From: Azolla caroliniana
Lineage: Eukaryota; Polypodiophyta
Length of the DNA: 64,000 bases
NCBI GenBank assembly: GCA_043228905.1
Contig: JBHGNT010000012.1
Coordinates: 9,734,001-9,798,000, forward strand
Direction: 5' to 3'
The translations under genes and the position numbers were made by a program. Below, in pieces: positions 63,998-64,000 of this stretch (position 1 is the first letter of the stretch; each line of letters opens with the position of its first letter). A model generated the notes under the pieces. It was not told the origin of the DNA. It searched no databases and saw only the letters and a program-made list of their open reading frames with translations.

Positions 63998-64000
63998 TTG

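Overview
This window is a nest of plant transposable elements and tRNA-derived tandem repeats. I find no conventional host protein gene. The family mix (Ty1/copia elements primed by tRNA-iMet, Ty3/gypsy elements with TGGCGAC-type primer sites and an extra 3' reading frame, and a chromodomain gypsy element) together with plant-like tRNA-Leu and tRNA-His sequences points to a land plant or close relative with a repeat-rich genome. The sushi/Tf1-like chromovirus makes me favour a non-seed plant, but that is inference.

Layout. Positions 1-28465 are a minus-strand gypsy element (B) that enters from beyond the left edge. It was broken twice. Gypsy element A (593-15820, plus strand, 498-bp LTRs) landed in its integrase, and gypsy element C (21246-27424, minus strand) landed at its leader. 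Element A was itself hit by copia element 1 (2712-7925, minus strand, target duplication CCAAT) and by a short hAT-type element (8265-9122, 8-bp target duplication).

Positions 28466-32245 are a tandem array of about ten tRNA-Leu(UAG)-like units, then a spacer with a small ORF, then a truncated tRNA-His. The same cassette returns inverted at 57916-62945 (tRNA-His array, spacer, tRNA-Leu array). Between them lie a copia fragment, a decayed chromovirus LTR, a minisatellite, a truncated gypsy element D2 with LINE debris, a second B-family element (35846-46618) split by copia element F (37197-42793), and an unclassified repeat block (46619-48319). These are followed by chromovirus E (48325-54259), an integrase fragment, and the 5' part of gypsy element G (55631-57915). 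The right edge holds the 3' LTR and accessory ORF of another D-family element.

Element E is the highlight. Its two 549-bp LTRs look identical, it has perfect 5-bp target duplications, and its gag and pol are open. Two RNA signals can be read directly. One is a GTTAAAC slippery site, a 6-nt spacer and an 11-bp stem at the gag/pol overlap. The other is an 11-nt primer binding site that is the exact complement of the predicted first 11 nt of its own transcript, as in Tf1/sushi-type self-priming. The other protein-coding remnants are pseudogenes with in-frame stops, frameshifts or lost catalytic residues. Three related gypsy families (A, B, D) share a coiled-coil ORF of unknown function downstream of integrase.
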